Positions 1 to 11,461 are shown, numbered from the stretch's first letter. The stretch is DNA of 64,000 nt from Bombyx mori (GCF_030269925.1 NC_085123.1:6634001-6698000), one strand, 5' to 3'. A program made the numbers and translations. The notes: generated from the letters alone by a model not told the origin.

Positions 1-217
1 GTCGGCTCCCGGCGCGATTCAAAGAGTAGCGACCGAGGGGCTTTCCTTTTGGCAAGCCGCGCGTGCGCCTTTACTGGCGCCGACAGTTCACCCGCAACCA
101 CCGAAGCATACACACGAGAATACGTCCGCACCTCGCTCGCTACCATTCCTTTTCGAACTTGTTTGTGGGACCCTCTGGAGTATTCATACCCAGTGCTCCA
201 GCTGGACAACACAAAAC
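1..217 (+). repeat. 5' LTR of LTR retrotransposon (right part only)
   Basis: This stretch is repeated without a mismatch at 3207-3423, at the other end of the element. The left part of this LTR lies outside the window. If the LTR starts right after the purine tract at 3121-3130, it is about 293 bp long and about 76 bp are missing here. The right boundary is put at the 'aaac' just before the primer-binding sequence. That boundary is uncertain by a few bases, because the canonical CA end would fall four bases earlier. Confidence 0.85.
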
Positions 218-276
218 TGGCGCCTCAACGTGGTAAAGAGGACAACACAAAACTGGCGCCTCAACGTGGTAAGGAA
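205..276 (+). repeat. 36-bp tandem duplication spanning LTR end and primer-binding site
   Basis: The unit at 205-240 starts at 'gacaacacaaaac', runs into 'tggcgcctcaacgtgg' and is repeated at 241-276 with one or two differences. It contains the last 13 bases of the LTR plus a tRNA primer-binding-type sequence starting TGG, the complement of a tRNA CCA end. The element therefore has two candidate primer-binding sites, at 218 and 254. Confidence 0.8.
218..235 (+). other. Primer-binding site (first copy)
   Basis: The sequence 'tggcgcctcaacgtgg' follows directly on the LTR end, where minus-strand priming by a tRNA 3' end is expected. The matching tRNA was not identified. A second copy starts at 254. 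Confidence 0.6.
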
Positions 277-331
277 AATCTAGCGGTGAGTCGACGAATC
301 GTACCGGTTTTGCCAATAAAATTGTGAACTC

Positions 332-3235
332 ATGATCATGGTGAACACTCGAAGTGATAACCGTGCTAGCCGAAATCGCAGGGATGATGATGCAACGGAC
401 CCATCGTCTGTCCGCGTCCCGCGATCGGTCTCCCCGAGCGCGTCCGCCGCCCAAGAAAATGGCGCCGGCGACGCCTCGCGCATAATCTACGAGTCCTTTC
501 GAGAAGCATCTACGAGCGCGTCTCCCGCCTGCGAAATCGGCGCTGCTGACGCCTCGCGCTCCAATCACCACAACCGATCCGGCGACAGCCACGTGGCCCC
601 CGCCGAAGCCACCTTCTCCAGCGAGCACGTGTCAACAATAGTAGAGGCACTACAGCGGAGCCAAACAGAGGTTTTGAAATCATTATTTGAAACGATACGG
701 CACAACACATCAACACCAGTGCCCGCATCACATGCACACGCGAACTTCGCCCGATGTACCGCGCGCTTTAGTGGGACTGCAGATGAGTCGCTTGATGCCT
801 TCCTGGATGCGGCTGAGGCGTATCGCGACTGCTCCGACATCTCGGATGAGAACGCCGTCCGGGGATTGTCCATGATGTTGTGCGGCGACGCCGCCGTCTG
901 GTGGCTGGGTGTGAAGTCCTCCATATCTTCGTGGTGCGATGCCGTATCAGCCCTACGAGACGCTTTCGGTGATCGCAGACCTCCACACCGTATATACGCT
1001 CAACTATTCAAACGAAGTCAACAAAACAACGAAAGAACGGACCGTTTCATCGCTGCGACGCGCGCTCTTCTCGCGAAGCTACCTGCCGGCGACCTAAGCG
1101 AGAAAGTCCAGCTGGACATGATCTACGGACTCCTCAGCCGCCGCGTACGGGAGAGACTTCGCCGCGACGAAGTAAGTTCATTCGACGTGCTCTTGCAAAG
1201 AGCGCGCCAAATTGAAGTCGCGACGGACGAACTTCGCTACGAGCACGATGCCTCAAGACCGACGGGAGAATTAGCAAGAAAACCATACGAGTCGACGACC
1301 GGCACCGGACGCACCCGCCCTCCGCCAGCAGTAGCAGCGCGCACGGCCGCGTGCGCTCCGAGCGGCGCCGCCCCCGGCCACGAGCCCGCGACGCAGCCGC
1401 CGCTCGTTCCCGGAACGCCGCGTGTATTTGACTCCGTCGAAAGGAAGCGACGCCCGAAATGTTCGTATTGCCATTTCTTCGGTCACGAGAAGAACCAGTG
1501 TCGTAAGTTAGATTCAAAACAAGGTGATCAATCTCATACTAACTTATCTAAAAATAAAACTCACTCAAAATCTAGTGAAAGTGAAATTAAAAGTGATCAG
1601 TCATTTTATTGTGTCGATTCAAAAGTGTGTTTTAAATTTGAAAACGACAAATCAGTAAAAGACCGTATTCATAGTTCTAATTTAGTGCATGAAACTTGTA
1701 TACCTATTTTGCCAAATAGTGATGCATGCACTGATACCTACACACAGTATAAACAGCGGCGAATTCCACAAAATTATAATTTTGCTGCCCATAATTCAAA
1801 TCGTTCGCGGTTTAAGGTTACTGATAACAGTGATAATGCCGATCGAGCTCGTATTGATCGCCCAGGTTCTTCTCGAGAAAAGAACCACAATATCACTGCA
1901 TGCAACACGAAATTCATAACATGTAATCGATCGAGTGACGATCGCAAAAATAATAATAGTCTGAGCGAAAACATTACTCATGTTAACCCTTCAGCCGCCA
2001 CAACTGAAAATGTTAACTCTTTGGTTGTCGAACCTAAAAATGATAATTTTTTTTTAAACAAAAGTATTCATTTAGATATGTTTTCTGGCGTCGACGGACA
2101 TCTTTGCTGCAATGCCAATGCAAACTGGCAATGTCAAACAGTAACCTGCGCGGTCGCAGAGGATTCAAATTTTGTTCATCAAAGATGTCCGGGCGACAGT
2201 AATATTTGTACACCATTAGTTGAAAATTATTGTGATAAAAACGGGATAAACCCGAATTTTCCGAAATATGGGAATAAGCGTGATGTAATGGGATTTGATT
2301 GTTTTTATGGTTGCGGCGGAGATGATGATCTTACGGGACCCCCTATTGGTCGTGACGTACGGCCGATTTTTAACATAAATATACTGGGTTTTGACGGCAC
2401 CGCTTTAATAGACACAGCTGCAAAACACTGCATCGCGGGTCATACGCTATACGCTCTCCTCCAGCAGAACAACCACCCTCTCCGCGTTTCCTCTCAACGA
2501 GTCAGACTTGCCGACGGTGTGGTGCGCATTATGGACGTTTTTACCACCACACTCGATGTACGCCTAGAGACGACAATTATTTCCACTCCATTCCTCATAT
2601 TTCCTGAATCCACCAATAATGAAACGTTATTAGGAATAGATTTTATTACCGCAGCTGGAGTAGTAATCGACTTCAAAGAAGAGGTTTGGTTCTTCAGTGA
2701 TGATGCGATGGTAAAATATAATCTGTGTTTCGAACCTAAGTCGCGCAAAGTTTCCTGCGCCGCTACAGACATCCTTAGGGATGACGAAGGTACTCACCTT
2801 ACGCCAGCTGAGCGGCAAGCGCTCGCTGACGTACTGGACAGGCACGCACACATCTTCAGAGCAGGGGGAGGTCCAACTCCGTTTGCTGAGCATCGCATCG
2901 AAACAGGTGAGCATACACCAATATCAGTACTCCCATACTGTTTAAATCCTTCGAAGAAACCGCCTGATATTATATTAGGGAAATACCATACCCAAGACCT
3001 TACCTGTTACCACGGTAACAAAGACTCCTTACCCAAACCTGTGATTCCTAAGAGGAAACGTGGACGCCCAGTTAAAGCTGTAGATGTCCTAGTCCAGGAG
3101 CGAGGGCGTTCTCCAGGACTAGAGGGGGAGTATATAACAACCCTAACGCCTGCCGCGTCGGCAGCCGCGTCTGATCGCGCGCCGCGACCAATCAGGGACT
3201 CTCGTTGTCGGCTCCCGGCGCGATTCAAAGAGTAG
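332..3235 (+). CDS. Gag-protease polyprotein of a Ty3/Gypsy-like element with pol deleted
   Basis: This is an unbroken frame of 967 codons. The N-terminal part is acidic and Ser-rich. Residues about 140-300 look like a retrotransposon Gag capsid region. A single CCHC zinc knuckle, CSYCHFFGHEKNQC, lies at about residues 377-390. A long polar Asn/Ser-rich stretch follows. An aspartic-protease-like segment has the active-site motif ALIDTAAKHC near residue 694; D-T-A-A replaces the common D-[ST]-G, a variant I recall from other insect elements but have not checked. After about residue 830 the sequence resembles the lead-in to reverse transcriptase, ending around LNPSKK near nt 2960. It then passes directly to a basic KRKRGRP tail of the kind found after integrase. 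The catalytic reverse transcriptase, RNase H and integrase core are therefore missing, yet the frame is kept. The frame runs into the 3' LTR. ATG 332 is the first start after the primer-binding region; a second in-frame ATG lies at 338. The product would need enzymes supplied by a complete relative. Confidence 0.8.
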   Translation: MIMVNTRSDNRASRNRRDDDATDPSSVRVPRSVSPSASAAQENGAGDASRIIYESFREASTSASPACEIGAADASRSNHHNRSGDSHVAPAEATFSSEHVSTIVEALQRSQTEVLKSLFETIRHNTSTPVPASHAHANFARCTARFSGTADESLDAFLDAAEAYRDCSDISDENAVRGLSMMLCGDAAVWWLGVKSSISSWCDAVSALRDAFGDRRPPHRIYAQLFKRSQQNNERTDRFIAATRALLAKLPAGDLSEKVQLDMIYGLLSRRVRERLRRDEVSSFDVLLQRARQIEVATDELRYEHDASRPTGELARKPYESTTGTGRTRPPPAVAARTAACAPSGAAPGHEPATQPPLVPGTPRVFDSVERKRRPKCSYCHFFGHEKNQCRKLDSKQGDQSHTNLSKNKTHSKSSESEIKSDQSFYCVDSKVCFKFENDKSVKDRIHSSNLVHETCIPILPNSDACTDTYTQYKQRRIPQNYNFAAHNSNRSRFKVTDNSDNADRARIDRPGSSREKNHNITACNTKFITCNRSSDDRKNNNSLSENITHVNPSAATTENVNSLVVEPKNDNFFLNKSIHLDMFSGVDGHLCCNANANWQCQTVTCAVAEDSNFVHQRCPGDSNICTPLVENYCDKNGINPNFPKYGNKRDVMGFDCFYGCGGDDDLTGPPIGRDVRPIFNINILGFDGTALIDTAAKHCIAGHTLYALLQQNNHPLRVSSQRVRLADGVVRIMDVFTTTLDVRLETTIISTPFLIFPESTNNETLLGIDFITAAGVVIDFKEEVWFFSDDAMVKYNLCFEPKSRKVSCAATDILRDDEGTHLTPAERQALADVLDRHAHIFRAGGGPTPFAEHRIETGEHTPISVLPYCLNPSKKPPDIILGKYHTQDLTCYHGNKDSLPKPVIPKRKRGRPVKAVDVLVQERGRSPGLEGEYITTLTPAASAAASDRAPRPIRDSRCRLPARFKE
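3121..3130 (+). other. Polypurine tract
   Basis: The tract 'agagggggag' sits just upstream of the 3' LTR, where plus-strand priming occurs in LTR elements. It is followed by 'tatataac', which may be the first bases of the LTR. Confidence 0.6.
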
Positions 3236-3423
3236 CGACCGAGGGGCTTTCCTTTTGGCAAGCCGCGCGTGCGCCTTTACTGGCGCCGACAGTTCACCCG
3301 CAACCACCGAAGCATACACACGAGAATACGTCCGCACCTCGCTCGCTACCATTCCTTTTCGAACTTGTTTGTGGGACCCTCTGGAGTATTCATACCCAGT
3401 GCTCCAGCTGGACAACACAAAAC
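3131..3423 (+). repeat. 3' LTR of the retrotransposon
   Basis: Bases 3207-3423 match 1-217 perfectly. The left limit at 3131 is inferred from the purine tract. The flank after 3423 reads 'aggttaac'. A target duplication cannot be tested because the left flank of the element is outside the window. Confidence 0.8.
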
Positions 3424-4136
3424 AGGTTAACTATTAACCTTTATTTAATGCAGGTTTTGAACCGTATTCTTTGAAGGAGACGATTATATTCAAATAAATC
3501 TGTATTGACATATCAATAAAAAATTTTTGTCCAAATGTACAGATTGCCGCCTTTGATAATAGACGACTCATATATTATGACGAAGAAACATCTCATTCCC
3601 ACGGGAAAAACGCGAGCGAAGTTACAGGTAGAACTAACAGATAGTTTATTCTAAAATTCAACTGTTAGCATGAGTATGAAATATGTACTTATTGTATTTA
3701 ATCCTTTGCTTAAAAATAAAATAAATAAGATACATACATATATGCCATTATACCTGTAAGTCACGTTTTATGAAGCTGCACCTAGTGATAGAGATATTGT
3801 GTAAACATAGACAGTACCCATGTGAATTGCTCCGGAAATTCATCATTAACGGCAAGGACGCGACTTTGTGAACAAGTTATTGGCATTTGATCGTATAGTA
3901 TTTTCATCGTCCATTTGTTTAGACTAGATGCTTTATAATCAGAAGAAAATGTTCGTTCTATTTCTAATTTGCGTGAACAGTTTTGTATTTGCGAAGAAAT
4001 TTTAAACGCAAAAAGTAATGTGTATTGTAAAAGTATGTTAGGCTTTTTTGCTGATTTAGTAGCTTATATTAGCAAACAATCAAGATCATTAAATGATAAT
4101 AAACATGATAAAAAAGATATATGTTGAGATATATGT
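3424..4136. other. Intergenic DNA, nothing recognised
   Basis: AT-rich sequence with no convincing exon, RNA gene or named repeat. Confidence 0.5.
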
Positions 4137-4312
4137 TGCGTAATTGCTGGTAGTAGGACCTCTTGTGAGTCCGCGCGGGTAGGTACCACCATCCTGCGTA
4201 TTTCTGCCGTGAAGCAGTAATGCGTTACAGTTTGAAGGGTGGAGCAGCCGTTGTAACTATACTTGATACCTTAGAACTTATATCTCAAGGTGAGTGGCGC
4301 ATTTACGTCGTA
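4137..4312 (+). mobile_element. Bm1 SINE fragment (body only), joined to the next copy
   Basis: Starts in the 'gcgtaatt.ctggtagtaggacc' part of the body and stops at 'ttacgtcgtaga', before the usual tail. A full copy follows directly, so the two form a head-to-tail partial dimer. Confidence 0.85.
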
Positions 4313-4755
4313 GAAGTCGTCGTGGCCTAAAGGATAAGACGTCCGGTGCATTCGTATGTAGCGATGCACCGGTGTTCGAATCCCGCAGATGGGTACCAAT
4401 TTTTCTAATGAAATACGAACTCAACAAATGTCCACGATTGACTTCCACGGTGAAGGAATAACATCGTGTAATAAAAATCAAACCCGCAAAAATTATAATT
4501 TGCGTAATCCCTGGTGGTAGGACCTCTTGGAAGTCCGTACGGGTAGGTACCACCATCCTGCCTATTTCTGCCGTGAAGCAGTAATGCGTTTCGGTTTGAA
4601 GGGTGGGGCAGCCGTTGTAACTATACTTAAGACCTTAGAACTTATATCTCAAGGTGAGTGGCGCATTTACGTCGTAGATGTCTATGGGCTCCAGTAACCA
4701 CTTAACACTAGGTTGGGCTGTGAGCTCGTCCACCCATCAAAACATTAAAAAAAAA
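4313..4755 (+). mobile_element. Bm1 SINE, full length
   Basis: The tRNA-like head has an A-box-like 'gtggcctaaaggataag' and a B-box-like 'ggtgttcgaatcc'. The complete body and the 'gctcgtccacccatcaaaac' tail with oligo-A follow. The boxes point to RNA polymerase III transcription of the parent. It is not a tRNA gene, since no cloverleaf continues after the head. Confidence 0.9.
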
Positions 4756-6627
4756 GAATAGGTTTTAAAAATGACTTTCTTGTAATTTCGTCCTCAAGTA
4801 TCTGAAAGTTCGCGAAAGATCCAACAGCGGCCAAACTGAAATTACCTTTTAAAAGAGTCTCGTTCGAAATTTCGTAATCACCTGTATCAGCCAGCATTTT
4901 TTTTTAAATAATTTAATAAACACTAATATTTATGTTATTGACTCATAAAATACGTTCGTAGTTTACTGACTAAAAAGTTTTCATTAAATTATAGTATTTT
5001 CTTCGGTTTTCCGAATCATAAACATTATTAAAACTACTTTTACGACTTAATCTCGCATTGTTTTTATTTTACATTATATAATATTAGTTCCAACGAATGG
5101 AAATAATAAACGCAAGATTGAACCGTAAAAGTAGGTTTAATTAAGTATCATATTGGTATCCTACATGGCGAGGGAAGAAATGGAGCAAATATGCTTCAAT
5201 GTATTAATATTCAAGGAGAAAAAGAAGTACTATTTGAGATCAACACAGTCCGATTCTTAAACGTGCAAAAAAGTAGATAGGTACTTTATACAATTTCTGT
5301 TGTCTGTCGTATTTAATTCGTGATGTTCTAATATTCACATTACGTACCTACGTGTTACACAAAGTTTCATCAGAGACAATGAAAACCAAATTCAACAACA
5401 GGAAGCTAAATAAATTTTATTATTACTCACACTACATTGATCCTAAGAATTCGGAAAATTCCCAGTATACGAGCCTTACTTGTATCTACGGTAGGAAATT
5501 ACGCATCACTGGTCGATCAGTGTGTTATTAACAGTAAGTTGAGTTAAGATAAAGCCCTGTTTTTGTTTTAATTCATTTGACAAATATAGCACATATCTAT
5601 TGGCTTTGGCACTATGAAGGAAACCAGGTTAAATAAACGATATAATTATATGTCAGGTAGTAATGAAAACACCAAAACAAAGATTCGATCACAATGTTGG
5701 AACATTCTTATCACTAAAGCTATAATCAAACACAAATAAAATAAGCAAAATAAATCATTACATGCAGTTAAATAATTATGTACTTTATTTTTTTATGCAA
5801 CAGTAAATACTTTTAAAGAGAAACGTATTTGTGAAAAAGAGCGAAATTCATTTTAAACACTAAAATTAAAAACGATTAAATATAAAACTAAAGACATGTG
5901 GCTATCTCTTTCGCACGCTCGTAATTTGAAGGGTGACGTCATTATGCATGTGCATCTATTATTTAATTGTTTATGGAATTTACCCCATCAATGGTTCTTA
6001 TTCTAGGACAGTTCTATTTTAAGTTTCGGTAAATACAACTATTTTGATTGAAATTAAACATAATTAAAAACCCTAGCGAAGAACTCTTAGAATACAATCG
6101 TTCTTTATCTTAACCAATGACCGATTTCAAGGATGTTTACATCATGTGGTTTCTACTAACAACCGGTTTTCTCACGCCACGGGAATTCACAATAATTGCG
6201 ATAAAGCGCTTGAAAATAAAATTGATTTAAATGACCGGCCGTTGGAAATTCTTCATTGCACTACTCGGTAAAAAGACACACATTTAAATCTCATTTTAGT
6301 GTTGATAGGTATAGCATAGATAGATGCTCTCTTGATGGTAAGCGCAGCTCATTGATCTTAAAGTGAACGTTGTATTTGCACCTTGAAACGTAAAACTGTG
6401 ACTGGTAGCAAAGCGTTTAAAGATTTTGCAAAATGCCAAAGAATTTAGAGAGCTATTAATGTTCATTAGTTAATATAATCGAAGATAAGTTCGCTTAGTT
6501 TTTTTTCATCGCCTCAGTAAACAAACGATACTGTCGCCCTTGGACATCAAATACACCACCGACATAGACGCGTCACTAACCCCCTCAAAACTCTTCTTAA
6601 GCCTCGTTACAAGAAAGGCATTTTTTT
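4756..6627. other. Intergenic DNA, nothing recognised
   Basis: About 1.9 kb of AT-rich sequence with no long frame, splice-consistent exon set or structured RNA that I could support. Confidence 0.5.
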
Positions 6628-6746
6628 TTTATTGCCTTTGCAGGCAGACACGCATACGGCCCACCTGATGGTGAGTGGTTACCGTCGCCCATGGACTTCA
6701 GCAATGCCAGGGGCAGAGCCAAGCCGCTGCCTACCGTATCGCAACG
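6628..6746 (-). mobile_element. Non-LTR element 3' end (family with 'ccatgggcgacggtaacc')
   Basis: On the minus strand it reads 'ggtaggcagcggcttggctc' through 'gtccatgggcgacggtaacc' to a short A-run; on the plus strand it begins with a T-run. The same 3' end recurs at 20114, 39127, 49167 and 51660. It resembles common Bombyx LINE 3' ends (BMC1-like, name from memory). Confidence 0.7.
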
Positions 6747-7320
6747 AATGTAACTAAATTATAATACTCTAATCTTCGATCAATAATAGTACTGTGATCG
6801 AAGACTCTAATTTAAATGGAAAGGCCAGCATGATTTGAATGCAATTCTCGCACGATTAGTTAATAGTATTTAGGAGGATAGCTTAATGTATTGTTTGTTG
6901 TCTTCATTTTAACTGCACTAATGCTCTCTTGTATATAATCCCAAAGTACGCAACGTGCAAAACCATAATACTTTATAAAGACGGCGTATTTAAAATGTGG
7001 GATAACTTGGATCGGTTTGTGTTTTACGACCTCACGCCCTTTGACCGAGTTTCGATAACTTGTATTACGCTCGATAATAATTTAGCCCTGTTTATGGAAT
7101 ATTAATCTGTCTGTAGTGTCAGTTAACTGCGAAAGTTTGGACAGTAATTGCCTCAAGCGTGCTGTTATGTAATCCAGAAACAGTCAGAATCGTCTATAAA
7201 TAGTTAAAATTTATCTTCTACTTTAACGATAAATGAAATACTGTTTTAGTATAAGCTCTATTTCGATCGATGCTTCATATCTATTTGCACGATCACCTAT
7301 CTACCCCAGCCGTAAGTAGT
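6747..7320. other. Intergenic DNA, nothing recognised
   Basis: No gene or repeat recognised. Confidence 0.5.
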
Positions 7321-7571
7321 TTTTTTTTATTTTTTTTATTAGATGGGTGGACGAGCTCACAGCCCACCTGGTATTAAGTGGTTACTGGAGCCCATGGACA
7401 TCCACAACGTAAATGCGCCACCCACCTTGAGATATAAGTTCTAAGGTCTCAAGTATAGTTACAACGGCTGCCCCACCCTTCAAACCGAAACGCATTACTG
7501 CTTCACGGCAGAAATAGGCAGGGCGGTGGTACCCACCCACGCGGATTCACAAGAGGTCCTACCACCAGTAA
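7321..7571 (-). mobile_element. Bm1 SINE, headless copy
   Basis: Body and tail only. On the minus strand it starts at 'ctggtggtaggacc' and lacks the tRNA-like head. Confidence 0.88.
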
Positions 7572-8139
7572 GATACTAAAATAAAATTAAGAATGCAATG
7601 TATATATATATTTTTTTAGGTACACGACGATTTTAGCGTTCCTTAGATCGAAAGTTTCATATCAGTAATTGTAGTTTTTAGTTCACGGTTTCCGAAAATC
7701 TGTGATCATGTAAGTTTACCGCGTACAGAACAAATTATGAATTTTATGAAACGCGTATCGGAGATCACGTACGAACACGATATTCCGTATATGGAAACTG
7801 CATGTGTGAGGTAGGTCTTATCCTAAAAGTGTTTATTCGTTAAGTTTCTTAGGACGTTCACTGTTTTAACAAAACAATCTGCTTGTAGCTTAGAAATCAA
7901 GTTCTTATTTACTCTGAAATATCATAAGGAGAAATGATTTTTCTTTTATGCAGCACATATGCATAGCACTGTACACTTCAAATTATTTAAGGTTAATTTC
8001 TCCTCTTCTGTAAATCAATACTAAAAATGATAAGAAATTTTGGATATTAACCTATAATAGCAATATAATGATTCTTATCGATTCGCAAACACACTGAACT
8101 TCTTTTATCATATGACATTCAATTCAATACTAGAGGTCC
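7572..8139. other. Intergenic DNA, nothing recognised
   Basis: AT-rich, no supported feature. Confidence 0.5.
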
Positions 8140-8543
8140 CGCAGTAGTCGAAATTCGACTATAATTAATTGGAATTGTAAGTTTGTACCTACACTACTAT
8201 GATTGTATTTTATACATCTATAATCTTCGCCAAGACTACACTATAAAAAATATTAACAAAGACAAACAATATTTAATCTCAATTTGACAACAGACGTCAA
8301 GAACAAAAGTTTGACAATAAATAGATGCATGCGTGTGTGCGTCAAATACATGGTATGTAGTGTGTTTAATGTTTTCTTTATTGATTTAATGTATCTTTTA
8401 AGCATTATTTTAAAAAAATATTAGCATTATGCACTTCATCTCTATATTCTCTATAAGTGTGGAAAATTTCATACTCGTCCGTCCGAGCAATTTTCGTAAA
8501 AAGGGATACAAAGTTTTTGCTTCACGTATTAATATATAGATTG
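8140..8543 (+). repeat. Dispersed repeat 'ggtcccgcagtagtcgaaat', copy 1
   Basis: Runs from 'actagaggtcccgcagtag' to 'ttcacgtattaatatatagat'. A second copy in the same orientation lies at 38586-39108. No coding potential is seen. The class is unknown: a MITE or SINE-like element is possible. Confidence 0.75.
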
Positions 8544-8964
8544 AAAACAGTACGTATGTAAGAATTATAACAAATATTTTTGCCAACATTGTTGATGTAA
8601 AATATTTCGCACTTTACTTTACTATTACTTTTCTGCAAACACGTGTGAGTAATTTAAGTCTCACCACGCATTACGTCAGTACTAAAATCATTATCGCTGA
8701 CTGTGTAAACCGACTACGTTGTTGCTTTAGACATTTTTTTCACAGATCGTCATACCTTCCAGAAAATCAAAATCTTCATGAACAGGTCACGTGCTATATT
8801 TAGAAACGAAATCGTGAGCAATATACTACTTGAGTATATTTGGAAATAATTCAGACAAAGACGAAGCGTACATAACAGGTGATAGCTGACCATTTCCAAA
8901 ATAATCAGTTCAGTCTTCCTTCCTTCTGTATGTATGGTCTTCCAATGCATTTGGACCCTCTATT

Positions 8965-9405
8965 AGAAGTCGTCGTGGCCTAAAGGATAAGACGTCCGGT
9001 GTATTCCTATGTAGCGATGCACCGGTGTTCGAATCCCAGACGGGTACCAATTTTTCTAATGAAATACGTACTCAACAAATGTTCACGATTGACTTCCACG
9101 GTGAAGGAATAACATCGTGTAATCAAAATCAAACCCGCAAAATTATAATTTGCGTAATTACTAGTGATAGGACCTCTTGTAAGTCCGCACGGATAGGTAC
9201 CACCACTCCGCCTATTTCTGCCGTGAAGCAGCCATGCGTTTCGGTTTGAAGGGTGGGGCAGCCGTTGTACCTATACTGAGACCTTAGAACTTATATCTCA
9301 AGGTGGGTGGCGCATTTACGTCGTAGATGTCTATGGGCTCCAGTAACCACTTAACACCAGGTGGGCTGTAAGCCTCGTCCAACTATCAAAGCAATAAAAA
9401 AAAAA
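8965..9405 (+). mobile_element. Bm1 SINE, full length with target duplication
   Basis: Complete head, body, tail and A-run. The hexamer 'tctatt' occurs just before the head (8959-8964) and just after the A-run (9406-9411), fitting a target-site duplication. Confidence 0.9.
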
Positions 9406-9442
9406 TCTATTCCTAATAATTGTTACGTGATGAATTTTGGTC

Positions 9443-9868
9443 GAAAACGTCGTAGACTAAGGGATAAGACGCCCGGATTCATTGGTACTGAACAATGTGA
9501 CTGTGTCGATGTTCGAATCCTGCAGGCAGATTCCAAAATTTTCAATGAAGTACATGCTTAAAATACATGTTGACTAACGACTTCCACAATCAATGATAAG
9601 CATCGTAACATTAATCCCTAAAAAATTTAATTTGCGTAATCACTGACGGTAGGGCATCTTGTGAGCCCGAATGAGCAACACTACACCCATTTCTTCCGTG
9701 AAGCAGTAATGCGGTCCGGTTTTAAGGAAGGGGTTGTACTATAGAATTGAGACTTAGAACTCATGTCTCAAGGTCGATGGCGGCATTTACGTTGTTGATG
9801 ACTGTGGACTCTGATAATTATTTAACACCAAGTGCCCAGTGAGCTCGTTCATCTGTGTAAGCAAAAAA
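9443..9868 (+). mobile_element. Bm1-like SINE, old diverged copy
   Basis: It can be followed over the whole Bm1 length ('gtcgtagactaagggataag', 'gttcgaatcctgcagg', 'gtgaagcagtaatgcgg', 'agtgagctcgttcatctg') but with many substitutions. It follows the younger copy at 8965 in the same orientation. Confidence 0.8.
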
Positions 9869-10506
9869 ATACCCCTTTTAACTTCATCATAAAACATAAC
9901 ATAATTTCAGACATAAGGTCAAGAAAGGTTCAAATACAACAACGTCTGTCTTACTATTCATATAGCAACGCGTGACGGCTTACGAACCAGAAATGAACTT
10001 AATTTAAAAAGGTGCTCTGAGAATCCAACTCTTATACGAAACTCAGCAAACAAGAATTGCAAACACCACAGAATATCCATCGATATATCCAGACATCCAA
10101 CAAACATCGTTGCTTTAAACTCGGCGCGGCGGTCGGATCCCAAGAACAATGAATTTTGAGATCGTGTTCCAAAGTTATTACATGTCCGGGAGTAGAGCAT
10201 TGTGAGTTCCAAATTTTTGAAACAACAACCCTCAACTCTCAAGCCTTAGGCCAGACGCATATATACAATTTTCTCGGTCAATATTTAATTGTATGAATGT
10301 AGGCACAATACTCGACTGAAAAATGGATACGAAACTATTTAGGAATCATGAATCAACGAATATAGGAGATCTGCTATGTATGCACATTTGACTTTTTTCG
10401 CGATAAAAGTAGCCGATATCTGACTTTTTTAATATTAATAAGATAATCTTATAGATGCAGTGTTTGAAAGAAACATAAACCATCTTACATTTAAGGTTAT
10501 ATTTTA
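9869..10506. other. Intergenic DNA, nothing recognised
   Basis: No supported feature. A 94-codon minus-strand frame at 9958-10242 has no family resemblance or splice context. Confidence 0.5.
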
Positions 10507-10921
10507 CTAGCTTTTGCCCGCGACTTCGTCCGCGTGGAATAGTTCACAAATAATGCTTTATTTTAGAACAAATTTGGTTAGCATAAAAAACGTTATAGTG
10601 AGCCAACTTTAACATATAGACATATGCTGTCGCAGACTTTTTTTTATATCTTTTAAAGGGGAACAATTCTGACATACATTATTTTAGCGAAACTTTAACC
10701 GTTTCTGCAGCGCACGCAGCGGAAGCTCTCAAAAGGTAAAAACAACCCCGATTTTGAAACACGCTTTATCGGTGCTCCGCTTGTGTTGATCTTAGCGTGA
10801 TGTTATATAGCCTATAATCTTCCTCGATAAATGGGCTATAATTTTTCAAATCGGACCAGTAGTTCCTGAGATTAGCGCGTTCAAACAAACAAACTCTTCA
10901 GCTTTATAATATTAGTATAGA
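10507..10921 (+). repeat. Lepidopteran dispersed repeat ('cccgcgacttcgtccgcg')
   Basis: Runs from 'actagcttttgcccgcgac' to 'ttataatattagtatagat'. These two ends recur around many unrelated lepidopteran genes, so I treat it as an interspersed repeat. The class (SINE, Helitron or MITE) is not settled here. Confidence 0.65.
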
Positions 10922-11461
10922 TGTAACTATAATTTCAATACTAAGTTTCGATACGTGCCGAACAAAAGTATATAACACGGCTAAATGTCACACTTCCTGA
11001 ACTAAAATTTAAAGCAACACACCTATATATTTTTTTATGACAATAAGATTTTCATATATATGTCTTGACCAATGAACTTTACCGGTGAAAAGAGACAAGG
11101 AGAATTAGAAATCCATTAAACAGACAATAGACAGCGAGGGAGATGGCAGTGGACGGCTGAAACGCGGAGGTGACAGGCGGACCGTTAACAGGGCCGTAAC
11201 AGGCTCAAGTGATATATGAGCTGCGAAGTGGCTTGGTGCCGCTGTCACTTCACGGTTCCGCTGCCGCTCGGCGTCCGCAAAAAGATAAAAACGGATACCG
11301 AAATACGATTCACAAGTGGGCTGGCGGAAATGGGTAGAAAGTTACCGAGCACGGCTTTATGTCTGACAATATATCTCTCGTATCGCTATCCAATTTCTGC
11401 TTTATGGCTTGTAATATCCCCATGGAGAGTCTTTTAATTTTCTAATCCTTCTTTTTTTTTT
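10922..11461. other. Intergenic DNA with a GC-richer patch
   Basis: Bases 11130-11300 are richer in G+C than the surroundings. They hold part of a 73-codon plus-strand frame, but I see no family match and no exon-intron pattern. Confidence 0.4.

Noticed and set aside
140..628. 162-codon minus-strand frame over the LTR element
   Set aside because: Shadow of the gag frame and LTR on the other strand; no family resemblance.
4313..4400. tRNA gene in the SINE heads
   Set aside because: Box motifs are present but no complete cloverleaf, and they continue into the SINE body.
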